From Eopsaltria australis (lineage: Eukaryota; Chordata; Aves; Passeriformes; Petroicidae): DNA of 64,000 nucleotides. Where the stretch lies: contig JAVTVJ010000371.1 of the NCBI GenBank assembly GCA_034509425.1, forward strand, positions 1,054,001-1,118,000, read 5' to 3'. Position numbers and translations under genes: made by a program. This document shows, one piece after another, positions 37,091-48,755 of the stretch; the first letter of the stretch is position 1; each line of letters begins with the position of its first letter. The notes beneath the pieces are model-generated. The model saw only the letters and a list, made by a program, of their open reading frames with translations. It was not told the DNA's origin and did no database searches.

Positions 37091-37849
37091 TATGCATGTG
37101 TCTGTGTGCACACTTTCACACTCAAATTCATCTTATCTCCTCCATTTTCATGTTCCACCATTGCAAATACACTCTGAAAGAACAAAATTGCTGGAGGAGA
37201 ATAGCACTCATTGGAGCAGAGAACCTGTGTGCCACCGTTCCCCCTCTCTAATCAGAAAGCACCAATTCACACCTCCTTGCCTCACCTCCCTGCCCCTTCA
37301 CCAACGAGAAACTCACCTTCCATCCCTCTAATGCTTTCCTTGGGCCAAGTCTGCAACCCCAGGCAACCCAGCCTCGACTGCAGGCAGCAAAGGCGGCGAG
37401 CTCAGCTCGGAGTTTGACATGCTTGGTGCATGTCACACAACACAAGCAACCTGCTAACGAGCTGCTGTGTGCTCTCTCAAAGTCACAGCTGCCAGCAACA
37501 ATTGAGCAAGTGCAGCCTAGCTTTTCAGGATTCCTGCCTGTTGCCCAGGAACCACACAAAGCACTGGAGATTTTAAACAGGTGCAAACAGTGCTTTTCTC
37601 CCATGTCAGACTGCACAGCCTCTGCAATGGCAACACAAGAAGGACCAGAAAGCAGGAAATGAACTTCCAAAATGCGATCAGAGTTCCTACTGATAATGCA
37701 ACACTTTGATGACACGTGAAAAACAGGTTGTACATAGCACTATAAGCAGAAGCAGGAAGGCTTGGTCAGGCTTGCCTTAATGAAATCTGCTTTTCCCAGA
37801 AATACGCAACTGGATTATAACTCTGGTTACACATTTTTGTAAATTTGTC
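37091..37849. other. GC-richer noncoding segment
   Basis: Around 37190-37640 the sequence is less AT-rich than its surroundings. A 155-codon minus-strand frame (37248-37715), cysteine- and alanine-rich, overlaps plus-strand frames of 79, 68 and 82 codons. None resembles a known protein and no splice context supports them. Treated as noncoding. Confidence 0.4.
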
Positions 37850-38360
37850 AGTGTTTCTCACCTGCAAAATATTTTTTTAATTTAAGAGGTAACATTTCTG
37901 AACAAGCAATGATTCGGAACACGTAATGAGCACCAAAAAGAAATGAAAAGGGTATTTTAAAGCTTACTTTTATAATAATTTGATAGCCGCACAGGAATTT
38001 TTAATGCACAAAACTGTCTTTCAGATTAGTGCCTTAAAAAGCACAATACAAATCACGTGCATTATCTAACTGTGTGTATGTACAGAAACTCTACATGTAC
38101 CATCTGTCTACAGCTCATTGCTTAACATTATAACCCTGTACATACCCAGCTCAGTGCATAGGTGGTACCGTAGGTAAACACAAATTGTATCTCCTGAACT
38201 GAAAATCTGTGAGTCAACTTGTAACAGGCTCGTTAGAGAAGACGGCACCAACTCCAGAATGGTTTGTTTTGTCAATATTGCCTACGCTGTGTTAAGGTCA
38301 TCAGTATGAGCTTGTTATTAGCCACGTTCCCACAGTGGTAATCAGGGAAATTCCTGTTAA
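37850..38360. promoter_or_regulatory. Candidate conserved noncoding element with E-box
   Basis: Repeat-free, frame-free block. It contains a CACGTG E-box at 38054-38059 inside AATCACGTGCATTATC. Stretches such as TTGTCAATATTGCCTACGC near 38270 and GAGCTTGTTATTAGCCACG near 38309 have the even, low-CpG look of constrained DNA. Inference only. Confidence 0.28.
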
Positions 38361-41300
38361 TTTCAGGCAGAATCTTGCCTGTATTGGAAGGGAGCAGGAA
38401 CTGGTTAGGACCATTAACCACATGGCCATTGAGATCTAGTGTTCTGATGTTGTCATCAGTTGCTCTACCTGCTACTCACAAGCCTGCTCATAAGCCCAGG
38501 CACAGGTCAAGCCTTGAGCAAGGCTCTTCTGCTGTTCCTTCAGAAATATAATGTTACAATGCTGACATGTATGCTAAGGCCTTCTGTCTAAAATGAAAGC
38601 ACTCAGATAGGTTTTACCTTCCCTTTTGGATCCAGCTTTTCACTTGGATGTGAGGCTGAAAAGGCTAAAGGGTTCTCTTGTACAGGCGCCAACAAAAACA
38701 AAGGTAAACTTAGAATTTTCATTAACTGTAAATTACAAGAGCAAACAGAAATAAGGATTGATGTGAGCAACAGGGAATGCTAAAGCTTCACCAAATGTAA
38801 TGTGTAATGCTTCAACCCAAACATATTTTGGGATGACTGCCAAGAAGATGGGTATAAATGTGGGAGGCTTAGTAGAGTACAGTTTGAGCTAAAATGTGTA
38901 AAGTTTTCACTTGTGCTAAGGAAACATTCGTAGCTAGGTAAAAACAAGGCCTTATGAAAAATCCAATTTTACATCTAATCTGAATTTCCCTGGGCAAAGC
39001 AACTGCTCTCTTCCAAAACTGATCCTCAAGATAGCTGGTGGTAGCATACAATTATTGTGGATAGTATTGCCATGGGCTAGGCACTAGCTGAATATTGTAA
39101 ACTCTAGAGGTGTCTTATTCAGCATTACATGGTTTGATGCATTCATCTAAACCTGAACTGGAATTACTCATCATGATGCTTTTGTTATTTGGTGGTCCAA
39201 TGTCATCTGTACAACCAGGAAACAGAAGAGTTGGCTCTGTCTAACAAGTTTTCTTGCGCTTTCTTAGCTTACACTGTTCTATGTTAGCTCTTCTGACCTA
39301 GAACCTCCTAGTGGTGAAGGATAAAGTATGCCCAATCATCAGAGTTTCTCCACTGAAGAAGTTACAGTGCCCTACGTGTTTTGGGAGCTGTAATGGAAAG
39401 GGCATTTAATAACCCAAATAACCTCAATTTGCTGCTAAACATTCCTCAGCAGAAAAAGGCCTACCTGGTTGAGGTTTGGTTACCTACTGTCAGAGCTATG
39501 CTCAACAGTAAGAGTAGGAGGTTCTCCTAGCTCTACTAGAAGACTAGTTCATGAACTAGGATTTAAGTTTACTTTCAGTGAGATAAACAATGAATAATTC
39601 TAGTAAAGGCAAGAGGCCAGAGTGTAAAAGGCTAAAAATACCTAGAAATTTTCAACACAGGCTCATTTCTCAGCTTTTCTAAAGCTACTTTTTTCTTGAG
39701 TTGATATTTCAGGTAAAAAACAAAGTCAGTGTCAGTAAAGCTTCTTACCTATTCGTGTGATTGGTTCCAAAATATTTAGATGTCAATACAAGTTACTTCA
39801 TGTTTCTCCATATTAAGCAGGGTATATCCTTCCCTCTCTGTGCCTGAGATGATGCATTTCTTAGGTTTTCCGGATCTGCAGCTGACAGATTCTGACAAGC
39901 TTTGGATTCCTCTTTATGCACCTCCAGTTCCACAGATGTGGAAGTAAGAGGCTCCTATTGGAACACAGTACAGGAATCATACTAACAATACTCAATGCAT
40001 CCCAATACCTGGCAAATAAACAAAGCCCTCCGATAAAGAGGTGGTGACAAAAGGAACCTATCCCATCTAAAATAGAAAAATATGAAAAGATACCACCTAT
40101 TCATTCCATTGTTCCACATGCACATCCATTCAGCTGGAAGGGCTGAAGGTGACAAGTAACCCTAGGAATATATGCACATAATGCTACTTGTCACCAGATG
40201 TAATAACACAGCCTCCTGTGGCAGGGGAAACTGTGTCCTTCCATCCACTGGAGAATATCTCCCTTACGAAAGACACTGGCATGAGAATGGTGAGAACATT
40301 CAGGAAGGACTCGAATGTAAATGCAGTTCAGATCTGTTTCTAATGGCTTAGCAGTAGGCAAAGACATTTCTTAGGTTGTCCAAGAACAGAAAGCACCCAA
40401 CAGAAGTGTGCAATAGAGTTTAATGACAACAGGAATTCAATAAACTCTCTTTAAGTAAGGATACTTGGCATTATGGACCAGGCCAGGATTCGCTATTTTG
40501 GCAACGACCGCAGGATGAAGTTACGTTTTCTGTAAAGTTAAACTTTCCTTTAAATAACATTAAGTGTGTGCACCTCAGCAAAGCTTTGAGGAGTCTGAAA
40601 GATGAATGTATCATTTTCTGCAGTGACTTCTGTAAAATAAGAAACTGGATTAACCACAGTCTTCACTGGTGCCAGCCTGACCACAAAGTGTACCATCAAC
40701 ACTGTGCTTGTAAGGTAAAAGCTATTGTAACTTTAAAAGAATATCAATTATACATTGTGCCCCAGAGGTACTATAACTTGAATTCAAATTTCTTACAAAC
40801 TGTGTCTTCTTCCACTCCTACATAATACCAGAATAAGAAACATTAGATTACTTTCTAGGAGATATTTACAAAACTGTGGGATATTCTAAGCAGATATAAG
40901 CCAATGTTATTATTCTGAATAGCAGTACAAGCTGCCCTCCATCCACAGCACCGTGCAGGCTGTCATTTTTGTAGTCAAGATGCATTTTGCAGCAAGACTT
41001 AACTGTTCTTTCAAGTGCACTGTACTGTTAGTTGTTGTCACAATTATTTATAACTGAGGACATCTATCTCCTACTAACCTTCTGTTCTGGTCCAATATAC
41101 AGGAAACAATTATTGAAGCATTAAAGTACATTTATAAGAATTTAAACTCAATATTTCTTAGCTAGATTCAGTCCTCTGGTTTTGACTCTAATCCCAGGCA
41201 AGTCAAAGATGGCATTCAGTCTTCCACTCTATTGTAGGGTTTGTGTGTATGAAAATTTAATTTTGATGAGAGGTCAGGATAGAAGATGAAGATGTTCCGC

Positions 41301-41483
41301 TAAGGAAAAGTGTTTTCAAAGAGACTTGTAAACACGAGACCACGAGTTGTGTTTCTTTTTAAAATGTATCATAAAGGTACTGCAGCATTCTTTAACATAG
41401 AGAAGCAGCAGAATAGTGCATGAAACACTCAATGCCATGAAATAATCCATCCCTATTTTAGCCATGAATCATCCTACACGGTG
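38361..41483. other. Noncoding DNA, no gene recognised
   Basis: No repeat, RNA gene or supported exon seen. The longest open frame is 85 codons (40568-40825) and has no known domain. Confidence 0.55.
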
Positions 41484-41605
41484 AAAAAATTACTTAACTG
41501 TTCTGTGTTTCAGTTTCCCCATCTATCAGATGGGGACAATGATACTTTGTAAAACCACTCTAAGATTCTTTTAAAAATGTATATCACTTGGAAACTTGCA
41601 AAGTA
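41484..41605 (+). mobile_element. MIR-type SINE fragment
   Basis: The clearest MIR-like copy in the window. AAATTACTTAACTGTTCTG matches the 'agtcacttaacctctctg' region and GTTTCAGTTTCCCCATCTAT the 'cctcagtttcctcatctg' region. AGATGGGGACAATGATAC matches 'aaaatggggataataata'. ATCACTTGGAAACTTGCAAAG lies where 'gcgcttagaacagtgc' is expected. The 5' tRNA-derived head is missing or unrecognisable. Confidence 0.75.
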
Positions 41606-42697
41606 CATGCAATTTCTAAAAAAACCCACTGAGAATATAAGAATAAATATTGCTTTAAACATTTGTTGCAGTATTTTAATACAACTCATACCTTTCCTAT
41701 AAGTACTTCACAATATTCTCAAGAGTTTATATGTACTGTTTACAATTATCAGCATATGGGATCTGAAGATACTACATGCTCTAAGTTTAAACTGTTGGTT
41801 GAAACACAAATATTTTCAAGGACATCAGTAAGAGATGAACTGGGTCCTATATTTTTTTCCTAAGACAGGCAACAATCCTCCAGCTGAGGATTCTTTGAAA
41901 CCCGCAATAATCAGCAAACTAGAAGAAAAAGAGGTTAACCCTGTGTCCTGCCTCCCCAGCACTCTTTTCAGCACCTACATGACACAGATGCCACAGAAGA
42001 CTCACTCTTACTTTGAAGTGCAGGAAAATATATCGTGGTAAAAGACTGAGTGTCATTCAAAGCATCCTTTGAAACTTCTTAAAAAACTGCATCTGAGCTT
42101 TGTATCTAGAGAGGTTTTAATGATTAGTTTATTTTTCTGTACTTTTACAGCACAGAAGAGAAAATTCATTACATGTTAAAAACTCAACAAACTTTGCAGG
42201 CTTTAGATATTCAAATGCCTTTACTTCTAAAAGTTTATCCTGCTTAAATATGTATTCATAGGGTGTGATCCAAAAGTGGCTGGACATAGTATTGTAGGTC
42301 CAATTCCAAGTCATCAATCAGTTTGTTACATTTTTTAAGACGGGTATTTCAGTGCAGAAAAGAAGCATTTCCTCAACTTTGTATTACAAGAATGGATCAC
42401 AGAGTTTCTTGAATAACCTACATTACAGATGGGACCAAGCATGGAAACTGCCAGGCCCAAAAGATTGTATTCTCTGGACATTGTTAAGATTGTGTTCTCT
42501 GAACATCAAAAACAAGATATCAGAACTGGGGATGGCTCACAAATTTAGAGACAACACTCATTAGAAATCAAATGCTACAATAGTTATATTACTGAGGGAG
42601 AAAAAAGTTGGGAAGATTCTACACCATTTCATCTTTAATAAGTATTTCATTCACTAACTTCATAATACAGAGAGTGGAGTTTCTATCCTTCAAGTTA
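41606..42697. other. Noncoding DNA, no gene recognised
   Basis: Nothing recognised; open frames are 70 codons or fewer. Confidence 0.55.
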
Positions 42698-42735
42698 TTC
42701 AATCATATTTACAGCAGATTCAATCATATTTACAG
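42698..42735. repeat. 21-bp tandem duplication
   Basis: TTCAATCATATTTACAG occurs twice, at 42698-42714 and 42719-42735, with a period of 21 bases. A short local duplication of no known function. Confidence 0.75.
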
Positions 42736-43283
42736 GTATTACATTAGGTACAGTCACCTTATCTTCAAGTAAAAGAATTACATACATAGTTGAATACAAA
42801 GGCAACAAACTGGATTTTTTATTCTTATCAAGAATAACATAACACTTGCATGCAAACAGGACGGCTAGATAAGAATTACAAAAGACATGAAATTCCCCCC
42901 ACTTTTAGGTGTGACTGTGAATGCAACACCAGAAATATAGGCAAAAGGGAGAAGTCATCTAAATTAAAATTATGTTGAAAAATATATATTTAGCCCAGAA
43001 TGTGTGTAGACCTCTTAAGAGAGATTGCCAGCTAGAAGAACAGGAGTGATGTGGGATGCTCTCAGATATTTAACAGCATGGAGTGTGGAACAGAGTGCAA
43101 GAGCACAAATGTGCCCATAGAGGCTGTGCTAGAGCTTCAAATATCTCCAGCTCAAGTGACTAATGTGAATGTGCAAAGAGACAACCACTTCAAGCAGAAC
43201 TTTTTACTGATTAAGTCACTACCATAAATCTCAATATGTTCCCTGCCATATTGGCAGCCTGTCCCTTTTTTCCTTTTAACTGT
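42736..43283. other. Noncoding DNA, no gene recognised
   Basis: Nothing recognised. The 108-codon minus-strand frame at 43152-43478 runs through the palindromic repeat and is not a gene. Confidence 0.5.
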
Positions 43284-43372
43284 GGGCCAGATCCTCAGCT
43301 GGTGTAAGTTGGCATCGCATTTTGTTGCCTTCAGTGGAGCTAAGCCAATTGATGCCATCTGAGCATCTGATA
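43284..43372. repeat. Ancient palindromic interspersed repeat (MITE-like)
   Basis: A 26-base left arm (43288-43313, starting CAGATCCTCAGCTGG) is an imperfect inverted repeat of a 26-base right arm (43344-43369, ending ATCTGAGCATCTG), with 20 of 26 positions pairing across a 30-base centre. The centre has the telltale CCTTCAGTGGAGCTAAGCC. I recall this palindrome type ('gggccagatcctcagctggtgtaa') as a common old repeat of birds, turtles and crocodilians. Its lack of coding capacity and its symmetry suggest a DNA-transposon-derived element. Confidence 0.7.
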
Positions 43373-45661
43373 TTATATTTCTGTAGCAGTTAAAAAATGA
43401 TACAGTGGCATTAATTACTACATAGTCATATCTCATAACCTCATGGCAGGGGTGGAAAGACTTCTCATTTATAGTCACCAGTCAACATACAGAGTGGAAG
43501 GGTCAATTGGTCATTCCATGCTCAGTTTGATGGCTGTAAAGCTGCTAGTCATACCAAACACAGGAAAAACAACTTTTCATTTTCCTATGTGATTTAAATA
43601 CTTAAATTTTGTTAACTCACAGGCATGTAGCAGCTACTCTATGTCCTTAAAGCACCATAATCCACTGCATCAAAAATGTAATGGATCTGACATGCAGAAG
43701 AACAGGCAACTGGAGCAGACAAAAATGCATTTATCTGAGAAACCCAAGTCCCACTGCCCATAGTAGATGCTAAGGGAAGAAGAGTAAGAACACTTTCATC
43801 TGTAAGCATTCTGCTACAGACTAACAGCACGTCAGAGATGCAGCACAGAAAGTATCCAGTTTTGATAAGAGAGAAAGTGGTCAGGGGTATTTTTGTTTCA
43901 GCAAGGAAAGAAATGAAGCACAGGACTAATTATGGACAACTGCATTTAGTTTGGACTGTCTCTTACAGTGACCTCACACTCATGGTTTATACCTTTTGTG
44001 TAAAAGGCCTGTATGTTCCACTTCACTGCAGAAGGAGATAATCTTAAGAGAAAACTGTAACACCCAAATAAAATCCTTCTTCTACAATGAAATAACATTT
44101 CCTACTTCCTACCCAACACAAAGAAAGTTTAAGTTGGGACACCAAAGAACCAAGGTCAGCTCAGACACTTGGATATCCAGTAGAAGTAATGATCACTTGC
44201 ATCAGCATTTTAGATGCAGCAAAACGTTCACTAACTCACATCGGCTATTGAGGTTCATTGTCTTGTGTATTTGAGGGAGGGATAAATGGGGAGTTAGTCT
44301 GTGGCACTGAATCTATCTCGGCCTCCCTTAATTTGCATTCTTTGCCCTTCCCTGTATTTCCTCTCATATATAATTATCTTCTCAGCTCCTAAGTTATTTT
44401 GTTTTAAGCACTTCATAGCCCCTGGACACTCAACACTGAGATCTTACTGAACATTAAACAAGCAGATTGCCATCTTTGTCTTTAAATGGCTAAAATAAAA
44501 GGAGTAACCCATCAGACATAAAACTACTTATTCTCCACCTACCCATTAGAATTTGCATGTTAAAGCAGCATGCACATTTCTAACCATCTTCCAAATGGGG
44601 GATTGGAAGTAAGCAGATTCACCCTACAGATAAATGTAAAATCAACGGCCTTACATTGGCTGAAGCCTATGTCCCAAAATACAGAGTATGCTATGGATAT
44701 AATGTAATTACCAACAACAAGAAAGAGCCAAAACATGGGAAGATAAACCCATGACAGACTTCAAAAGGTGTTTTACTTGTGTAAGGACAATGAAATTCAG
44801 GGCTTCAGCCACAAAAGAGCAGAGCTACCAAAAAACAGAAACAGAGAAGCAGACATTGGAGAACACAGTTTATGGGGGAAGGATAAGAATAAACAGGAAA
44901 ATGAACAGGAAACAGGAGAAGCAAGGTTTCAAAACACACAAGTATTTAATATGCCAGAAGCAGTAAGTGAATCTACTGATATCTACCAGGAAAATGCCAA
45001 GATGCTGGTGAAGTGTCCTCACAGCCATGCACTTTTGCTGTTAGGTTCTGACATGAGGACAATGACATAAACTCTACTTCTGTCATTCTAGAGAGCATTG
45101 CACTGGGGATGACTTTAGATGGAAAAATCATGAACCTTCTCTCAGACCTGAATGTGTCTGAATACAGGTTTGAAACCTATTAAACACCCAGTAGAAAATG
45201 GAAGACTATTTAAAACAGACACATTCTGCCTAACTCAAATAAATTTAAACCAGTTGATTAAGAATATGACTTAAATTCATATGAAAAGTATCATCCATCT
45301 TTTAAAGCTTGGCCTCCTATTTTTATATTGTACTTGGCAGAAATATGTCCACATTCAGTCATTTTGTCTTAAGTCAGTCATAGGATCCTGCTGTCCTGAT
45401 ACTGATGAGAATGAAAATTATAATCTTCAAATACTTCATTTAACTATTATTTAAGAAATATTATCACTTAAATGAGACACTCCCTTCACAAAAGAATGCT
45501 CATAAAAATATATGCCTTAATTTTAAAAAATTATTTTCTGTGTCTAAATTCTGTAATAATCTAAAAGTGGTGTTCAGTCATCCTTACCACAGGGTAAGAA
45601 AGTGAGTAGGAATTTCTGCCTGACAGAAATCCTTGCAAGTGACAAAGCTCCTAATTTTTAC
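43373..45661. other. Noncoding DNA, no gene recognised
   Basis: No gene recognised. Frames of up to 100 codons (44768-45070) are highly charged but show no domain and overlap another frame. Confidence 0.55.
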
Positions 45662-45704
45662 TTCAGTGTGAATTTTGCCTCAGTAAGAATTCATCAGATT
45701 TGGC
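45662..45704. repeat. One-arm relic of ancient palindromic repeat
   Basis: TTCAGTGTGAATTTTGCCTC, then AGTAAGAATTCATCAGATTT and GGCC, matches one arm of the 'cagtgggaattttgcctgagtaaggacttcaggatttggcc' type of old palindromic repeat. The opposite arm is not preserved. Confidence 0.5.
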
Positions 45705-47462
45705 CTATGCTTTGCAGAGATGATTAGGATGTGAGTTTATTATTACTTAGATAATTGCTTTGCTAGAATCTTAGGAGCACTCTTAGAAGAACTGGATGGA
45801 ATGAGTTTGACAAGAGATCAAAGAGATCAATGACTTATGTGTGCACTGGACTTTAAGTGTTCAGTTTTAGAATACTAACATACAAAGTAAAACAATTTAT
45901 TTCCTCCCAAAAAACATGGTTGGAGTTTATATTCTCATTTCTTATGTAATTTTCCTAATATTTATAGTTTATCAAAAATACTTGTTTGCAATGTTTCCCT
46001 ATAAAGCTGATATATCCAATTTCAATTTCTAATCAGAAAAACCATGCAGATGTTACTAATAGGCCAAATGCTAGAATGCTTGCCCAGGATTTAGGCTCTC
46101 CACTGTTACATACACGATGTGATTAAGACTCCCCATGACATTTAGCTGGTAAGTCTGGAGAAGTCTGGCCAGGCACCTTGATCATAAACAGAAACATACA
46201 GGCTATGCAGTCTCATAACATCCACGTCACAAGTCTGTTTCTCTGTTTTCTATATACTGACCCTTTATTCTTCCCTTTGAAAAAATATGGAAGGGAACCA
46301 GGAAAAAAAGCAACTAACCCATAATAGAGCTGCTCTAAATCTCTCTGAAGAAGCAGATAGAACAAATAGCTCCTCAAACTGAATACCAGGTAAAAGCTCC
46401 TTGCTGCAGTTGTGTAGTCCTAAACAAGAGAAGAGATGAAAATATTTTTTTCTTATGCTGGAACAAACTGGCCTTTAAATTTGTCTTTACTCCAGTAAAT
46501 TGTTCTTACTTTTATCTGTGATTTTGCTAGCTAGCAATAATTTTGGACTGCTGCTCAGAGGACATCTCTTTGCTTTGCTAATTATCTGTTATGCTGTGTA
46601 TGTCACTGCAGAATTTAGCCATGTAAATTCTGAAAGCAATTTGCTGCTCTGAAACAATTTTGAAGTATTTTTTCAAATTCCATGCTGTCAAAACTCAACA
46701 AAACTGCAAAAAGCCTATGAAGATAACATCTATAAACACTACAGCTGGCTACACAAAAAGCTGCAAAGAGTAAGGGTTACCAGAGCAGGAAAACACTGTT
46801 AATTACTAAGCATTGTTTCTTGAAACATAATACCCATAGCTGGGAACTACACATTCCTACCTATATAACATGTCACTATTACAGAGGTAAATATCTCTAT
46901 AAAAAAAAGAGAAACCAAAAAGTGAAATGAAGCAAATTAACAAAAAAACAAGGTAAACAAACAGGGTATTCACTGGTTAGAACCCACCTGCAGATGTTCA
47001 ACTAACAACTTCAATTTTCCCTTGCCTTCTTTCAGCAAAATGTGGTACTGTGAGCATTACAAAGATTGAATTCCTCTTCATAAAAAGGTAAAGGCTAATA
47101 CTCAGTAGAAGCCAATAATAATTTGGTGTTAAAATATCCACATAATAAGAGCACCACTGTGATGGTAAATTTCCACCTTGCACATTAAGTACTAGTGTAC
47201 TCAAGCTCCTCCTATGCCTTTGGCTTGGGAAATGCTCTGCTCAGGAAATTCAGGATAAATCTGTCCTCAGATTATTCTGGTTTGTGCTAAGCCCAGCAAA
47301 AGGGACTTTTATTCTGATATGGCTCAACCAAAAAAGTACTCCGGACAGCTATACAAGGAAAAGAGAAAATACCCCACAAACAACAATCACATCATTATGT
47401 ATTCAAATTTAAAGTATTTACAGGACCAAGCAGTAACAGCACTGACACGATAACACATAGTA
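45705..47462. other. Noncoding DNA, no gene recognised
   Basis: Nothing recognised; AT-rich and mostly closed in all frames. Confidence 0.55.
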
Positions 47463-47525
47463 TGGCCTCATCCTGCAAGCCTCTCATCTGACTAATCCTA
47501 AGTGTGTGCAGTCCCTTGAAGCAAT
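47463..47525. repeat. Relic of ancient palindromic repeat
   Basis: TGGCCTCATCCTGCAAGC, ACTAATCCTAAGTGTGTGC and AGTCCCTTGAAG follow the 'ggcctgatcctgcaaacactt...tgtgagtagtcccattgaag' type of old palindromic repeat in the same order. The second half of the palindrome is not clear. Confidence 0.5.
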
Positions 47526-47547
47526 TGTTAAGTGCAGAAAACTATGA

Positions 47548-47625
47548 AATTTGGGAGGAAACAGATCAAAAAGCTGAAGCACAGAGCAGCAACGTGACTC
47601 ACTTAAAATTCTACAGAAAACAAAT
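47548..47625 (-). mobile_element. Doubtful MIR fragment
   Basis: GAGGAAACAG, AAGCTGAAGCACAGAGCAG and GTGACTCACTTAAAATTC resemble the reversed MIR words 'gaggaaactgaggcacagagagg' and 'aagtgacttgcccaag'. Short and diverged. Confidence 0.3.
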
Positions 47626-48059
47626 AGAAATTCATAAATTAAACGGATTCTGACTTTTAATCTTGTCTGTGGGACTCAAGATTTCTCCCATGAGAATAAG
47701 AATAACAAAGCCAAAGCAACCCCTCCCTTGGCATTTTGTTATATTTCTACAGTCATCTCAATATACCAGATCAATTGCATTTGAAAATGCAGCTATTAAA
47801 CCATAAGTAGACCATCTTTGGAGCCTTTGTTTGTCAATTGCATCAAACAACAATTCTTCTGCAGACAAGAAATCAGACTGTATTTTTTACAATAATTGCA
47901 AGTCATTTCTAGGAGAAAGAGGTAGCAACAATACCAAAGGAAATAAAATAACACACTTTTGTGCTTTCCCATCAAACCCGATAGTGGTATGGGTTTAAAT
48001 CAGTCAGAGGCAGCTACGCATGAGAGATTGCACTCTGCAGGCTCTATCAGTCAGAAGTC
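47626..48059. other. Noncoding DNA, no gene recognised
   Basis: Nothing recognised. Confidence 0.5.
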
Positions 48060-48390
48060 AAGGATACACGTCCATGATTTATCATACTTTTCATGGTAAT
48101 TAGCTAGAGTGCCATTTTGCTTCCAGTAGCATCACTCAACTTTCTTTTTTTAATTTGGTCTTTTTTTCCTGCAAATGAATTTACATATTTCTCAGTCTCT
48201 CATCCCCTACTATGTTTTATTTATGAATATAGGCCTTGCTGATGGTAACTTTAATGTGAAGAAAGTAGTAATTAGTGTACCTATCTGCTAAGTTAATCCC
48301 TTTCCCACAATGTCTGCAGAGAAGTTTAAGGTAAGTAACAGTTTACAGTCAATATTAGGTTTAATTATGCTTAATGAGGGGAACTATCTC
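48060..48390. promoter_or_regulatory. Candidate conserved noncoding element
   Basis: AT-rich, repeat-free and without open frames. It has homeodomain-like words (GGTAATTAGCTAGAG near 48095, AGTAATTAGTGTACC near 48268), TGCAAATGAATTTACAT near 48171, and TTTATTTATGAATATAGGCC near 48217. The look is of an ancient enhancer; not tested. Confidence 0.3.
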
Positions 48391-48698
48391 TGTTTACTAA
48401 CTGCACCTAGGTGTGTAGCTCCTATATGAGTTTTCCTCCCAGCCTCATTCCACACTGTTAATAGTGCCACCGTGCAGGGTATGTGTGGTGCTTCAATCCA
48501 TAAAACTTGATGGCTCTCTCCAGGAGAGCCAAGCAAGTGAGGCACCTGTTTCACTACAGGTTCAGAGGGAGCAGAATGGCCTCAAAACAATGACAGCTTT
48601 GTGTAAGGAAAAACTTCTACTGTCTCATATTTAGTGTATGAAGTGCACTGGAGAAAAGAAGATGAAACCTCCAAATAACCCTCAAGGCCCTCCCCTTA
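48391..48698. other. Noncoding DNA, no gene recognised
   Basis: Nothing recognised. Confidence 0.5.
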
Positions 48699-48755
48699 AA
48701 AAGTAAAACAAAACAAAATAAAACAAAACAAAATAAAATAAAATAAAGTAAAATA
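48699..48755. repeat. AAAAC/AAAAT pentanucleotide microsatellite
   Basis: Imperfect A-rich pentamer run (AAACAAAACAAAATAAAACA and onward) at about 48704-48755. It resembles the degenerated A-rich tail of a retroposed sequence, but no retrocopy body was recognised beside it. Confidence 0.85.

Noticed and set aside
37248..37715. 155-codon minus-strand open frame
   Set aside because: No known domain, three plus-strand frames overlap it, the segment is GC-richer (fewer stops by chance), and there is no promoter or splice support.
48699..48755. CRISPR-like or functional repeat
   Set aside because: It is a plain A-rich pentamer microsatellite without spacers; no CRISPR array is expected or seen in this vertebrate DNA.
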